From contig OY992836.1 of assembly GCA_963921425.1 (NCBI GenBank), forward strand, positions 8,137,825-8,201,824: 64,000 nt of DNA, read 5' to 3'. Positions 14,132 through 25,402 of this stretch are shown here, one piece after another. The notes under the pieces were generated by a model. The model was given only the letters and a program-made list of their open reading frames with translations. It ran no database searches and was not told the DNA's origin. Source of the stretch: Dryas octopetala. Lineage: Eukaryota; Streptophyta; Magnoliopsida; Rosales; Rosaceae. Positions within the stretch are counted from its first letter, which is position 1; every line of letters begins with the position of its first letter. A program made the position numbers and the translations under genes.

Positions 14132-15379
14132 TGGGACAATTTCACTTACATCCCTTCAAATTTAATAAAATTATATGCAACCTTCCAAGTTTTGAAAATT
14201 ACACACACCCCCCCCCCCTTAAAAATATAATAACTCAAAACAAATTAATATGGATTCAAAAGACAAAGTTGAAGGCTCGAATGTGGAAGAGGTGGAACCA
14301 GATCCTCTCCTCAACTATTTTAGTCATTTAGTGCTGAGCTTACCTCAACTTTTAATAGAAATCGTTTAACAATATTATGTGATCACAAATTGGTTTTTAA
14401 TATTTTACGCTAAATACGACATCGTTTGAATTTTTAAACAATTGATTTAAACAATTTTGATAATTGATAATTGATTCACTAAATCATTGGGTTTAAACAA
14501 TTGTTTCACTCTCACCTCTTTCTCAAATTCTGTAATATGTAACCTCTCTCGAGCCCAAAAGAAAATGAAAAGCTGCATCCTCTCCTGAACCTGAATTTTT
14601 GTCTACACATCCCTCTTTATAAAGATTGTTTCTGAACCTCATTTTGAAAACAGATTTTTCTGGATTTCTACTCATCCTTCCCAACAAATAATGGTAACGG
14701 ATTTTGTTGTTGTTTTGTCTCTCCTTATTATCAAGTGGGTATCTCACTTTCGACAAAAATAAACAAATTTGAGTATAAATTTTCATGGAATTAATTGATA
14801 ATTCACTAAACAATTGAATAAAATGATTGGGTAATGGTAAAATAAGCCAGAGAATTGAGGAATATAGTTAATGTTAAGGGATGTTAGTTAGCAAAAACCC
14901 ATTTGTTTCGAGACTACCTTCTCAATGATGCTGGTTTGGGTGAAATTCCTGTGAAAGATAGTTGGAAGGAATTCATCTTCATTTTATGTCAATTTTTAGG
15001 GTTATGAGATAATGAGTTCTGAATTGGCTCTTTTGACCTCTGATACTCATCTCTGATTGTTGGGTTAAAGACAATACGAAATTAGATGCTGGATTTTGAT
15101 AGCCAAAATCCAATATTGGGTTTTTTGTTCTGTGAACCTTTCTTAAAAGTTAAAAATAGAAACGTAAGTTGAAGAATAGAGATAAGAGGTGAAAATAAAA
15201 TTGAAGTGTCATCAGCCATTAGATGTGGTTTTGCCACGTGGAATAAGATGCTTCAAAGCTGAGGCAAGCTTAGCACCAAAGTAGTTCAAGAGGGGATCCG
15301 CGTCCGTGTAATTATAAAAACCTTAAGGGGTTGCGTGTAATTTCATCAAATTTGAAGGAGTGTAAGTGAAATTGTCCCA
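14132..15379. mobile_element. 1.25-kb non-autonomous TIR element
   Basis: The left end GGGACAATTTCACTTACATC and the reverse complement of the right end (GGGACAATTTCACTTACACT) match over roughly 75 bp, continuing through the CTTCAAATTT..AAATTA..GCAACC blocks. Flanks share an imperfect AAATAT-type duplication. The interior has AT-rich unique sequence with no transposase-like ORF. The superfamily is uncertain, possibly Mutator-like. Confidence 0.75.
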
Positions 15380-16059
15380 AAAATATTTGGAAGTCTTAAT
15401 TTGCTCTTTAATTGCCATCTGACATTAACGAAACTCGGATAGTACAGAACTTGTGTGCCCCTGTTGAACACAATTGACCACCTCTCACAAGTCAAGTCAC
15501 AAGTGGGTCACCAGTTTCACAACAACCTAGTTTGTACAAGAGAGAGAGAACCATGGTATACGAAGGTTGCAGTACACTGTTTCTTTTCTTATTTTGGTCG
15601 AAAGTACAGACTGTTTCTCAAGTCTAAACCCACATGAAGCCACTTACGAGTTACGACATTACTGTATTTGAGCATTTCGCAAAATAATATATTTTAAGAA
15701 TATTTTCTCTCTTAAAAAGTAAATTACTCTAAAATTCATGTTCTCTATTTTACAATTCTTAATAATAAGCAAACCAACCGAAAATCCATTTTACTCTCAT
15801 ACAAATTAAGCAGCCGCAAATTTGTATTCTTAATTTAAATCTCAAATGATGTGAACTTTAAGACTTAGTTATTTCACAAGCAATACACATCATTTGAAAT
15901 CCAAATTTAGAACACAAATTTAAGATCCCTAGCATTATTACTCTTATACTTTATTTACTTGTTGTCCACATGATTCTAGGCATTCATTGTGGCAGAATCA
16001 AAGTTAATTCCGTTTTCTCTTATGAACAATTTGAGGCCACTATATAATATACACAGCTG
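15380..16059. other. Intergenic DNA, nothing recognised
   Basis: AT-rich sequence between the TIR element and the microsatellite downstream of eL30. No ORF with family similarity was recognised. Confidence 0.45.
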
Positions 16060-16062
16060 CTC

Positions 16063-16110
<48 letters not shown>

Positions 16111-16155
16111 CCTCCCTCCCTCCCTCCCTCTCTCTCCCTCCCTCCCTCCCTCCCT
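16060..16155. repeat. Compound (CT)n / (CCCT)n microsatellite
   Basis: About 95 bp of CT repeats passing into CCCT repeats, roughly 140 bp past the eL30 stop codon and therefore in or next to the eL30 3' UTR. The ORFs across it are low-complexity artefacts. Confidence 0.95.
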
Positions 16156-16291
16156 TATATTTATCAAATGCAAAATTTTCCCAAATTAATGTTCTATCTT
16201 GGCAAACAAAAAAAGAATGAGATATCATTCTACAGGGCATTTTAACTATTTGATGACAACTAAAAGTAATCTTTTTAACTTGTAGTACTGC

Positions 16292-17802
16292 TCAATGGTC
16301 ACCTGGTAGTGTTTCAATGATATCAGAATCACCTGCAAGACGAGGAGGAAAACGGTAACTTTTGCATTCCATATACTGAAGAAGAATAGTATGCGACAAA
16401 AATAACATATTACCTGGATCAATAATGCTAAGGCAAGAGACCCGAAAATACTTGCCACAAGCCGTTCCCAAGTCAACATTGTCTGGAAAACCAAACGATG
16501 GTGAGGATTGAGAAAGTTGTTTCAGATCTTATTCAGTATGTGGAAGGGAGGGCCTGATGCAGCTTAATACATGATGGGGAAAACCCAAAAATCATATGTA
16601 ACAAATTAATCGTTCACAACGAAACAGGACGCCACATTTACATGTATAAATCTATATCTATAAGTCTCTATGTATGTATTTCTGTATATAAGAATAGAAG
16701 CACACACAAACTGACTACCATAAGTCAATGCCAATCTAGAGTTACAGGTGATGACAATTTCAAAAGGCCTCCTAGACGTTTAGAATCGTATATTCTAAAA
16801 ACACTCACGGTAATACTGTGTAAGAATTTTATGGGAATAAGGCTTATATGTCAAAACAAAAGAAACCATAGCAAACCAAATCCTACATGGCAGGAGCTTC
16901 AAACTTTACTACTAATAATAAGAAGCATTACGCAATATATTCTCACTACATTTCACACACATCCTTTCAGAATTAGAAATCCACTGAATTCTCCGCATTG
17001 TTTTTCTTATGAATGCTATACTAGGAATAAATTCCAACGTTTCAAACGTGTTTCCCAAAGTAATAGTGACACTAATACAACTATTTTCATTGCTGGTTTG
17101 CGCTAATCAGTTTGAGTACTATAATCACTTATTCACGTTTGTGGTCCTACAAGTTGATAATTTTTCCAAATAACTATTTGCTTATATATCCAAGAAAAAG
17201 TACACTACCAGAGAGCAACACCCGAATGCAAATCAATCCACAATCAATTTTATCACAATCAAAACTACTACATCTAAACAAAGGCAAACACTTACTTCCA
17301 CTATAATGGTGAACTCCAATCTTGGCAAGCATTGCATAGTACTCAATCTCAGATTTCCGTAGCGGCGGACAATTGTTTGAAATTATAATCAACTTCCCTA
17401 CCAACAAGTAAACGAACCCAAATCCCCAAATCAACAAAAAAATCAATAGGAAAATAAAATCCGGAAAATAAAGTTAAATAGAAAAAATTAGACAAAAATT
17501 ACAAATGTCAAACAGAAACAAAAATTGTTGTATCTAATGAAGGGGAAAAGTGAAGAGACAAAAACCTCTGGAGAATCTGAGAGATCGAAGCACGGTCTTG
17601 TAGCCGAGGGTGTACTTGCCACTCTTCATCACCAGAGCCAACCTGTTGTTGATGCTCTCATGGGTCTTCTTCTGCAAATCCAAAATACCCACAAAAAATT
17701 AAAATTAAAATTTAAAAAATAAAAAACCATATATTCTAATAATAGAAAGCTCTGCTGGGAGAAAACAGAGAAGGTCCATACAGGTTTCTTGCCGGTAACC
17801 AT
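16292..17802 (-). CDS. RPL30: 60S ribosomal protein eL30 (L30)
   Basis: Five exons on the minus strand: 17802-17782, 17671-17566, 17397-17296, 16482-16414 and 16332-16292. They join in phase to 112 residues, exactly the usual plant eL30 length. Recognisable blocks in order are [50 protein letters not shown]-type [27 protein letters not shown] and [13 protein letters not shown]. eL30 is a cytosolic large-subunit protein with an RNA-binding L7Ae-like fold. The very short first coding exon (seven codons) is normal for this type of gene. The gene seems intact. Its upstream region carries a palindromic telo-box at 17981-18002. Confidence 0.97.
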
Positions 17803-17980
17803 TTTGATGTCTGCTTTCCTGGAAAATAAGCAAAGAGTGGTCGGAGAATTGGAAAGTGTAAATATGAAGAGGACTAGGTTGAAGGGAAATGACGAAGGAA
17901 GATAACTCACTGTGCTTAGGGCTTTACAGAGAGATGGAGACGAAACCCAAAGAACATGCTGCAGCTGAGCGTGTAGAGCT

Positions 17981-18002
17981 AAACCCTATTTATTAGGGTT
18001 TT
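17981..18002. promoter_or_regulatory. Palindromic telo-box pair in the eL30 promoter
   Basis: AAACCCTA and its inverse TAGGGTTTT face each other across a TTTAT spacer about 180 bp upstream of the eL30 ATG. Telo-boxes are established promoter elements of plant ribosomal protein genes. The promoter block TTTATTAGGGTTTTGTTTC recurs at about 18705-18725. Confidence 0.65.
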
Positions 18003-18043
18003 GTTTCGCGGTTCCTTAGCTCACTAACTTATTTATTTAGATG

Positions 18044-18237
18044 AAATTACAAAAATGGTCCAATTATTGTTTGCTAAGACTCGTTTTGGTCCATAAATTT
18101 TTTTTAGTTTTATATTGGTTCATGAATTATCTTATGTGTTCCATGTTGGTCCAAAATTGTCTCTCAAATTGGTCCACTTCAGACAATTCATGGACCAATA
18201 TAGCATAAAAAAATTTGTAGACCATTTATGTAATTAC
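18044..18237. mobile_element. Short foldback MITE in the eL30 upstream region
   Basis: The left end AATTACAAAAATGGTCCA is matched inverted by the right end (TAATTACATAAATGGTCTA on the complement). GGTCCATAAATT-type and GGTCCA blocks repeat internally. About 194 bp with no coding capacity. Confidence 0.65.
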
Positions 18238-18269
18238 CTTTATTTATTTATTTTTGTTTATTTATTAGA

Positions 18270-18700
18270 AAAGTATAATTAAATATTAAATATCAATAAT
18301 TTTTCAGCAAAATAATAATACACTAATTTTTTTTTAATTTAAGTACTAAACTAGAGTAAAACATTTTGGATTATGTCACAAATTGGTTTGCTATACAGTT
18401 GTGACTATTTCAAATTTATAAAAATTCAAAATTTATAAGGGTTTAATGTTTTTTATTTAGGATTGGGGGATGAAGTCTTATAATCTAGAGACTAAACATT
18501 AAAGTTTAAGCTTTACAAATATTGAAAAAACAACAAATCAATAAAAAAAAGTTATGATTGTTAGACAATCACAGCTCGGTGTAGCCATATTTTTTTAAGT
18601 TGGTACTTAAACTGAAATTTAGTATTTAAAATGAAATGACAAACATTTTAGTAGTTAAAATGAAAAAATATTACAATTTGGTATCTAAAGTTAACGGACC
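18270..18700. repeat. Dispersed repeat, copy 1 (inverted copy at 31985-32480)
   Basis: The ordered blocks ACTAAACTAGAGTAAAACAT, GGATGAAGTCTTATAA, AAAGTTATGATTGTTAGACA and CATTTTAGTAGTTAAAATG reappear in reverse complement at 31985-32480. Its ends contain related TAGGTACTAA-like words in opposite orientation, which suggests a TIR transposon, but no target-site duplication was resolved. Confidence 0.7.
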
Positions 18701-18830
18701 TTTTATTTATTAGGGTTTTGTTTCACGGCTTATACAGAGCAAATGCTTGCAGGTGCTGTGCACGTGAGTTCCTTAGCCCACCAACTTATTTATTTATTTA
18801 TTTTTCTTTATTATCAGTCCATTTATAGAA

Positions 18831-19929
18831 GGGTAAACAACATTTTTTGTGCTAGTGTTTTGACCCGAAAGCACATTTGGTTCTCGTGGTTTTAATTTTC
18901 TCAATTTGGTCATTGTGTTTTATATTTTTGCAATATTGGGACATTATGCACCTAACATAAAAAAAAATTTCAAATCAAAACTAATAATTTGTTTAAACTA
19001 GCAAGTTTTACAAAATAACTAAAAATTATATATATAACCTTGAATTTCTTATTTTCAAACAAGAATTTAAAGAAATCACAAACTTAAAGTTTAAACCTTA
19101 AAAATTTTGTAAGCCTCAATTTCTTTAGCAAATAAATACGAAAATAAAAAGGATGAGGCTATTCCGACTACCTTTATGTGCTGAGTTGACCACCCTAAAA
19201 ATTATTTTAGGGATAATACCAATTCTACCCTTACGCCAATTCCACCCCACCAACTCAGCCACCACTCCCAACCGCGGACGCCGCCATCCTAGCCACCACA
19301 ACTGCCACCCTCTCTTTTCTCTCCCCTCCCTTGCCACCTTTTCCTCTTTCTCCCCTCCCCTCCCCTCCCCTCCCATCCCTTCCCATGCCACTCTCTCTTC
19401 TTTCTCCCATCCCCTGCCACCTTATCTTCTCTCTCCTCCACCACCTCATCTATTCCCCAAGCCTCGCCCTCACCCATCCCTGAATCAAGCCCGCAGTCCC
19501 AACCCCAGCCCCAGATCAACTGCCCAATCCCCCAAACTCGAGAAGAGAGAGAAAAGAGAAAGAGAAGAGAAATAAGAGAGAAAGACGATGTAGGGGAGGA
19601 GGTCGGCTGGGGTGGAGGTGGGGATGGGTGACTATTTTGGGTTGGAGGGGTAAAATAGGAAGATTTAGGAAAAAATATTTTAGGGTGGTCGGACTAGCCC
19701 CATCCAAATAAAAATTGAATAGTTTTAGAAAGCCCATAAGATAACCTTTCAATCCCCTAACAAATTGTTTTTTGAAAACAAGTGGATAATTTATTCCCAA
19801 ATTGAAGATTTGAGTTTTGTTAAAATTGTTCTAAGATTGCAAACAACATAAAACATAGAGATCAAATTGGAAAAATTGAAACCATAGGGACCAAATGTGA
19901 TTTCAAAGCCAAAACACAAGGTTCAACCA
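18831..19929. mobile_element. TIR element (family B), interrupted by a nested insertion
   Basis: Starts GGGTAAACAACATTT and ends with sequence whose complement reads GGTTGAACCTTGTGTTTTGG; both arms continue into GAAATCACATTTGGTCCC-like sequence. A full-length relative lies at 35557-36121 and a partial one at 20484-20672. This copy is split at 19151-19705 by another element. Without the insert it would be about 540 bp, the same size as the 35.6-kb copy. Confidence 0.8.
19151..19705. mobile_element. Nested MULE-type MITE with 9-bp TSD
   Basis: 555 bp flanked by a perfect 9-bp direct repeat AAATAAAAA (19142-19150 and 19706-19714). Termini are inverted: GGATGAGGCTATTCCGACTA on the left and, on the complement, GGATGGGGCTAGTCCGACCA on the right, continuing through CCACCCTAAAA. 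The 9-bp duplication is characteristic of the Mutator superfamily. The interior is C/T-rich (CCCTCCC, TCTCTCTTC), which produces spurious Pro/Ser-rich ORFs. It sits inside a family B element. Confidence 0.88.
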
Positions 19930-19999
19930 CATTAGATGTAGAATCGCTTGTAGAGGTTAGATTTTATGTTTTAACTCTGATATTTATAAAAGTTAGCAT

Positions 20000-20285
20000 A
20001 TACGAACCGTTTTATATTAATCCGAACCGTTGATTTTTTACATCTTCATTGATAGATCATCCATGCAAAAAATCAGCCAAATCGGAAATCGTTTACCCGT
20101 TCGATCAAGTGGTCAAAGTTTAGGTGTTTATAGAGGAATTTGTTGTTCGTCAATTTGTTTTAAACTTTGACCGCTTAAACAAACGGGTAAACAATTTCCG
20201 ATTTGGCTGATTTTTTGCAGAGATGATCTATCAATGGAGATGTAAAAAATGGACGGTTCGGATTAACACAAAACGACCCGTGTGG
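20000..20285. mobile_element. Foldback MITE (family A, copy 2)
   Basis: Inverted arms share TTAATCCGAACCGT, TGATAGATCAT, TGCAAAAAATCAGCCAAATC and GGAAATCGTTTACCCG in both orientations around a loop near 20120-20165. The same words occur in copy 1 (174-572). The outer borders are less clear than in copy 1. Confidence 0.7.
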
Positions 20286-20483
20286 GCCACACAGTGTGAT
20301 CCCCCATTTAACACTAAATGAGGGATCCCTTATTGGAAGGGGCCCTTTGAAACATAATACCTAATCAAACAACTAAGTGTCGATCATTAGGAGGAAAGAT
20401 ACATTGTCGAGGAGTTGATGGTGGGGCTGATTACTCAACAAGCTGCGGATACATTGCATTGCAGCCATCCTTTCTGGAAAGAG

Positions 20484-20672
20484 TAAACTATTTTTTTGGT
20501 CCCTGTGTTTTGGTTTGAAATCACATTTGGTCCCGTGGTTTCAATTTTTCTAATTTAATCTCTATGTTTTATGTTGTTTGCAATCTTAGGACAATTTTAA
20601 CAAAACTCAAATCTTCAATTTGGAGATAAATTATCCACTTATTTTCAAGAGAATTTTGTTGGGGGATTGAAA
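20484..20672. mobile_element. Truncated family B element
   Basis: Begins GAGTAAACTATTTTTTTGG and follows the right half of the family B element in reverse orientation (ATGTTTTATGTTGTTTGCAA, CAAATCTTCAATTTGGAGAT). It stops abruptly near GGGGGATTGAAA, so only one arm remains. Confidence 0.7.
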
Positions 20673-21698
20673 AAGGAAGGAAGCAAGAGACGACGCCAAT
20701 GGGAGGAAACTGAGTGGCATTAATTAAATGGATTCTAGACTAAATTAAGATGAGAATGAGATAGAAAATTGAATGTTTTCTGAGTCAAATTTTAAAGGGC
20801 AATTAGAAATAAAAAAAATAAAAAGAAATAAAAGAAAAGGAGGAGCAAATGAAGAGAAAAGTATGGTATGAAAATCGCCTCTCTTTAAATATAGTGCCTC
20901 TTTACTCCATACGATACCATATCAAAGAAAGGTATTTAGGATCACATCCTTATTAATTATCATGTTGCTTAATAAATAATTCCTAACCCTTGATAAAAAG
21001 ATCGTACATTTTGGCTTTATTCCAATACTTTACCCAGCAACTATAATCATGAATAAACAAATATAAAACTATTTGACAAAAAAAATATAAAACTAATTGT
21101 ATAAATAAATAAATATAAAACTATTTATACCATCTTAATGACAATCTATTATATATTATCTTTCTAATGTAGATAAGACCCAATTGTGTGGAAAACAATT
21201 GTGTGGAAAACATTTATTGTGTCAATTTGGCACACAAAATGATCAATTGAGAAGATACAAATAATACTAGAATCACCGAGGGCACACATAGAAACACAAT
21301 TCTGTAAACCAACAGAAGACAGTTTAACTCAAAGAAGCATGCCCAAGCCATGTACAAAACATCAACATGCAGATCCTACATTTCGGATCGACTCTAAGAA
21401 AGATTCATCCAATAGAAGTCAGTTTAACTAAAGTGAAGTTGGGACTCTGCTTCCATAAAAGAAAAAAGGAAAAAGAAAAAAGATACAATGGATTCATAAA
21501 CCCAGAAAAAGAAGGCTCAGTCTGAAATGTTCTAAATGCTAGATGAAACTTAGCTTCAGGCCCTCATCATAAAGAAGACCTCGTAAAAACCAAAATCCAT
21601 CAACGATGCAATTACATGAAACTTCCCTACCATTATCTAACATACTGACCAACCCATAAGAAAATCTGAAAAGCAGCCAGATGAATTGTGGCATGGTC
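20673..21698. other. Intergenic DNA 3' of ACINUS
   Basis: AT-rich. The part adjoining 21699, up to a few hundred bases, is expected to be the ACINUS 3' UTR. No other gene recognised. Confidence 0.5.
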
Positions 21699-22372
21699 CT
21701 ACTGTTTGGTGTTTCTGCCCTGCGCTGCAAGTTTTGCCTCCACTTGTTCTTCTGACAAAGGTAAATAATAGATCCGAGGAGTTGCTTTGGTTTTCCGGAA
21801 GAGATCATCCAAAGTGACAATTGGAGGATCAAGTTTCTCTGGCAGAGGAGGTGGGGGAGGCAGAGGAAGCCGCTCTCTTGCTTGGGGAGGGATAGACAAG
21901 GGTGGTGGTCCTGGTGGAGGAGGGAGAGAAGAAGGGGGTGGTGGAAGCTGCTGCTGCTGCTGCTGGTGCCTAGGTTGACGGGGGGAAGGCTGGGGATGCG
22001 AGGTAGGTGGGGCAATAGGAACAGCAGGACCACTGACAGGTGCAGCAGAAGCCTGTGGAACCTGAAGCCGTGTTTGCACTTCCTGCGGTTCAACAAACTC
22101 GGCCACCAGGAGGCGCCCACCATTGGGAGGCCACTGTAGGTTATACACAGCATTCCGTGTCTCCACCGCTTCTTCCACTGATGAGTACTGCATCAACACC
22201 ATGATTTCCCAAGCAAGGATGAGTTCCATTTTACTTGAAGATTTAGAAGTTGATAATACTTATAAAAACAAAATCCTCAAACAAGCAATACAAATATGGT
22301 CCTCAATGAGATTGTGTCATGGTCAGGGAATCCATTCCACACTGGCAGGTCTTTAATCTCTACTAAAAGGAA

Positions 22373-22437
<65 letters not shown>

Positions 22438-25402
22438 TCTTACAGTAACATAGCAATGGGTCTTGATGTGGTCCATCCAGAAATCAGAAACCTCCCCAGT
22501 TTTGCCTAGAAGTTCTTGAACAGCTTTCAGGGTGAAGGGTCGCAGAAAACGATCAATTCTAAGAGAATTAGTGGGAGGCTTCTGTGACGGTGGAACTGCA
22601 ACAAATAAAGATATCATATAAGGAATCAAAACATATGCTGCAAAACATTTTCAAATACACAACAAACAGAACAATGACTCACCAACACGTTCCTTGGGAG
22701 CATCCTCACTCAGTGTAGAGTTTGATCTTGAGAAGTTACGCTTCAGACTGGGGGACTGAGAAGTATCCTTGGGTGTGGTGGTAGGTGTTTGAATGGAGCT
22801 TTGCGACTCTGGAACTTTAAGGCTTTCAGAGTTCCACCTGCGCCTCTTTACAGGCTCATTGCTTCCAACTGCTGCTTGATCTGCAAGGGGGAATTTACCC
22901 AATAAAAATGACCATAGAAATACCAGGTTCTTTAAAGGGAAAAGAAAAAATACGTTTCAATGTACCAAACCAAAAGTTTGATATCATTTCAAACTAGTAC
23001 TGGAATGTAAATGTTGGCAAAAGTAGGCAAGCATATAAATTAACAATGCACACAGAAGAGTAAGAATATGCATTAGAAAGGAAAAATCAAAATAATTTCG
23101 GTCAATAAAAATGTTCATGAATTGATGTAAACAGAAAATAGGTATAATTCTCTACCACAATAATTACAAGACCGACCGTCAAAACCTAGATTTGTAAAGG
23201 GAAATCAAGGTAAGTTTTGAAATTGATTATAATCATCAATGACCCTTACCACTCCATAAACACATTTTCAAAATTCCCACAATACATTAATAAGAGAAAT
23301 TTAAAGTTCCTACAAAACATTGATGTCCCTCCTCAAATTTCAAAATAATTTGACTATTATTGCATTACAAGCCTTAAGTTAATAAGATACATAACTTTAT
23401 TATTTTTGTTTTATGAAAATAATATACATAAATTTATTACTGATGCATGCGATGAATATCTTATGGAACCATATGTTTTGTTTCTGGTTTTCAGCTTTTC
23501 AAATAGAGACAAATCTATGGAAGAAATAAGGTAAGGAGATGAGAGATAGAGATGTAAGGAAGAGCACATAAAAATAAAATATAAACAAATTCTTCTCATT
23601 ATCCTCTCATTTTCCCTTCTCTATGCTTAGTTAAAAAATAAAAACCAAAACAAGAATGTTAGAAAACAAGCCCTTACATATTCCTTCATCAGAAATACTT
23701 TAAGAAACTGATCAGTAGAATAAAAGATGGAATCAGAAATTTTCAGAAGCTGGTGGCAATCACATCAGAGATAATATGCTTCACAAGCCAAATGCAGAAA
23801 CTTTATGGATCCAACTAATGCAGATGTTTCAAAGTTAATAATGTAACAGATGGGTTGAAAAATATAAATAATCAACAAACTCCAGCTGCAATGCTCACCA
23901 CTAAGCTTTCTTTTCTCAGCAGGCAGAGCTGGATGGTTCTTGTTTTCAATAGTGACATCCTTTTTGTCGCTGGAAATATCATCTCCCACAACATCAACAT
24001 GACTTTCCTCCATCGCAACAGGAACTTCATTTTTCTCAACCCTATCTCCCACATCATCAGAACTATACTTTGAATCAATTTGTTTACTGTCCAGCACATC
24101 TTCTTCCATAGAATCATCTCCAGAACTTCTCTCTAAATTTAACTTTTCTGAGTACCCCACATCCGCACTATCATTTTTCTTGCTAATGTCTGCATTTGTA
24201 TCATTGTTGTCATCTTTCTCTCCAACAGATGCCTTGTTCTCAGGTGGTTCTTCAACATCCATTGGATGTGAATCACCACGGACTGGGACAACAGCGCTGG
24301 ATGATGGTTCCACCATCTCCGGCTTAACAACATCTAATTCTAATTTGACATGATCAGCAATTATATTATCCTTTAGTTCAATCTTTTCATTAATTGACAC
24401 AGAATCAGTAGAAATAGAATCATATTTTACCTCAGACCCAAAAACAGGGCTGACCTCAGACACCTGGTAGTTCGGAGCAGAGGAGTTGAGCATGACATCC
24501 GTAGGTGTAGCTTCTAAACCCTCATTCTCCAGCTGGGCCTTTGAACCCTCATTCTCCAGCTGAGGCTGTGAATCAACATTCTCCAGCTGGGCCTCATACT
24601 CCAGCTGAGTCTCTGGATCCTCATTCTCCTGCTGGGGATTTGGATCCTCATTCTCCTGCTGGGGCTTTGGATACTCATTCTCCAGCTGGGGCATGGGATC
24701 CTCCTCCAGCTGGGGCTTTGGATCCTCATTCTCCAGTTGGGGATTGGAATTCTCATTCCCCTTGTTGGCTTCAGTTTTCTGTGAATCATGCCCACCTAAT
24801 GCTACATCAGCTACCACACTCTCAGTGACCGTAAAATTGGTTTCCACAGTAGTGACACTGGATTCCACAGTAGTGACACTGGTTTCCACAGTAGTTGATT
24901 GAGCAATCGGCTCCTCTCCAACAATAGCAGCAGCATCTTTATCCACCAGAACATAACCTTCTTGAATATTTCCTTGATCCAAGGCTGCCAGAACATAACC
25001 TTCTTGAACATTTCCTTGACCCAAGGCTGCTGCACTGTCATTAATGTCAACCTGAACCGGAAAATCAACATTTTCAGTCCTTTTACGCCCATCATCAACA
25101 ACGCCTTTAGTTGTTTTAGCCAGAACTGCATGTGGCTCTACATCTTTCACCCCAAATACAGGTTGAGGATCACCATTAAAACCATTATCCACCTTCTCAG
25201 AATTTGCCCTTTCAAAATTTGCCCTTTCAATCTCCTTCTCAGCATTTGCCCTTTCAATTCTAATAGCTTCATCCAAACGTTTTATTAAATCATCCTTCAA
25301 ACCCTTGGTCGTCAATTTCCGCCTCTTAAGCTCCTCTTTTAACTCTACAACCTTCCACTGATCAATTGGTCGATTGTCAAGAATAGGATATGGGGATGAC
25401 AT
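21699..25402 (-). CDS. ACINUS: ACINUS-like SAP-domain protein (ASAP/PSAP complex)
   Basis: Four coding exons on the minus strand: 25402-23899, 22880-22683, 22595-22444 and 22187-21699, giving 780 residues with consistent phases. The N-terminal SAP motif (about 14-48; VVELKEELKRRKLTTKGLKD) binds nucleic acid. Residues about 70-500 are acidic and disordered with short tandem repeats. An RRM-like domain (about 574-655) contains RIDRFLRPFT and the strand GGRLLVAEFVEP. A poly-Pro region follows. The C-terminal block near DDLFRKTKATPRIYYLPLSE matches the RNPS1/SR45-binding region. Plant ACINUS works with SR45 and SAP18 in splicing and transcription control. It appears intact and is longer than I recall for Arabidopsis At4g39680, mainly through the repeat region. 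Confidence 0.94.
22374..22437. repeat. (GA)n microsatellite in ACINUS intron 3
   Basis: About 60 bp of GA dinucleotides, ending only a few bases from the 5' splice site of exon 3 on the minus strand. On the transcript it is a (CU)n tract just after the donor site. Confidence 0.95.
24523..24765 (-). repeat. Degenerate 30-bp tandem repeats inside ACINUS exon 1
   Basis: Encodes about eight to nine decapeptide-like units of the type PQLENEDPKP, with variants PQQENEDPNP and AQLENEGSK. A shorter repeat (QGNVQEGYVL / QGNIQEGYVL) lies at about 24950-25030, and TTVETSVTTVESS units at about 24838-24890. Confidence 0.9.

Noticed and set aside
16642-17106. 154-codon plus-strand ORF
   Set aside because: It lies in an intron of eL30 on the opposite strand and has no recognisable domain.
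19153-19575. 140-codon Pro/Ser-rich ORF
   Set aside because: Entirely within the MULE-type MITE; composition follows C/T-rich DNA rather than a protein constraint.
21539-22153. 204-codon minus-strand ORF overlapping the ACINUS 3' end
   Set aside because: Same strand, different frame from the last ACINUS exon, whose frame gives the conserved RNPS1-binding region. It is a shadow ORF.
24523-24765. CRISPR-like regular repeats
   Set aside because: The spacing is that of a coding minisatellite within an exon, and the genome is a plant's.
24541-24828. Plus-strand ORF with HSPAG-type repeats
   Set aside because: It is the antisense reading of the ACINUS coding tandem repeats.
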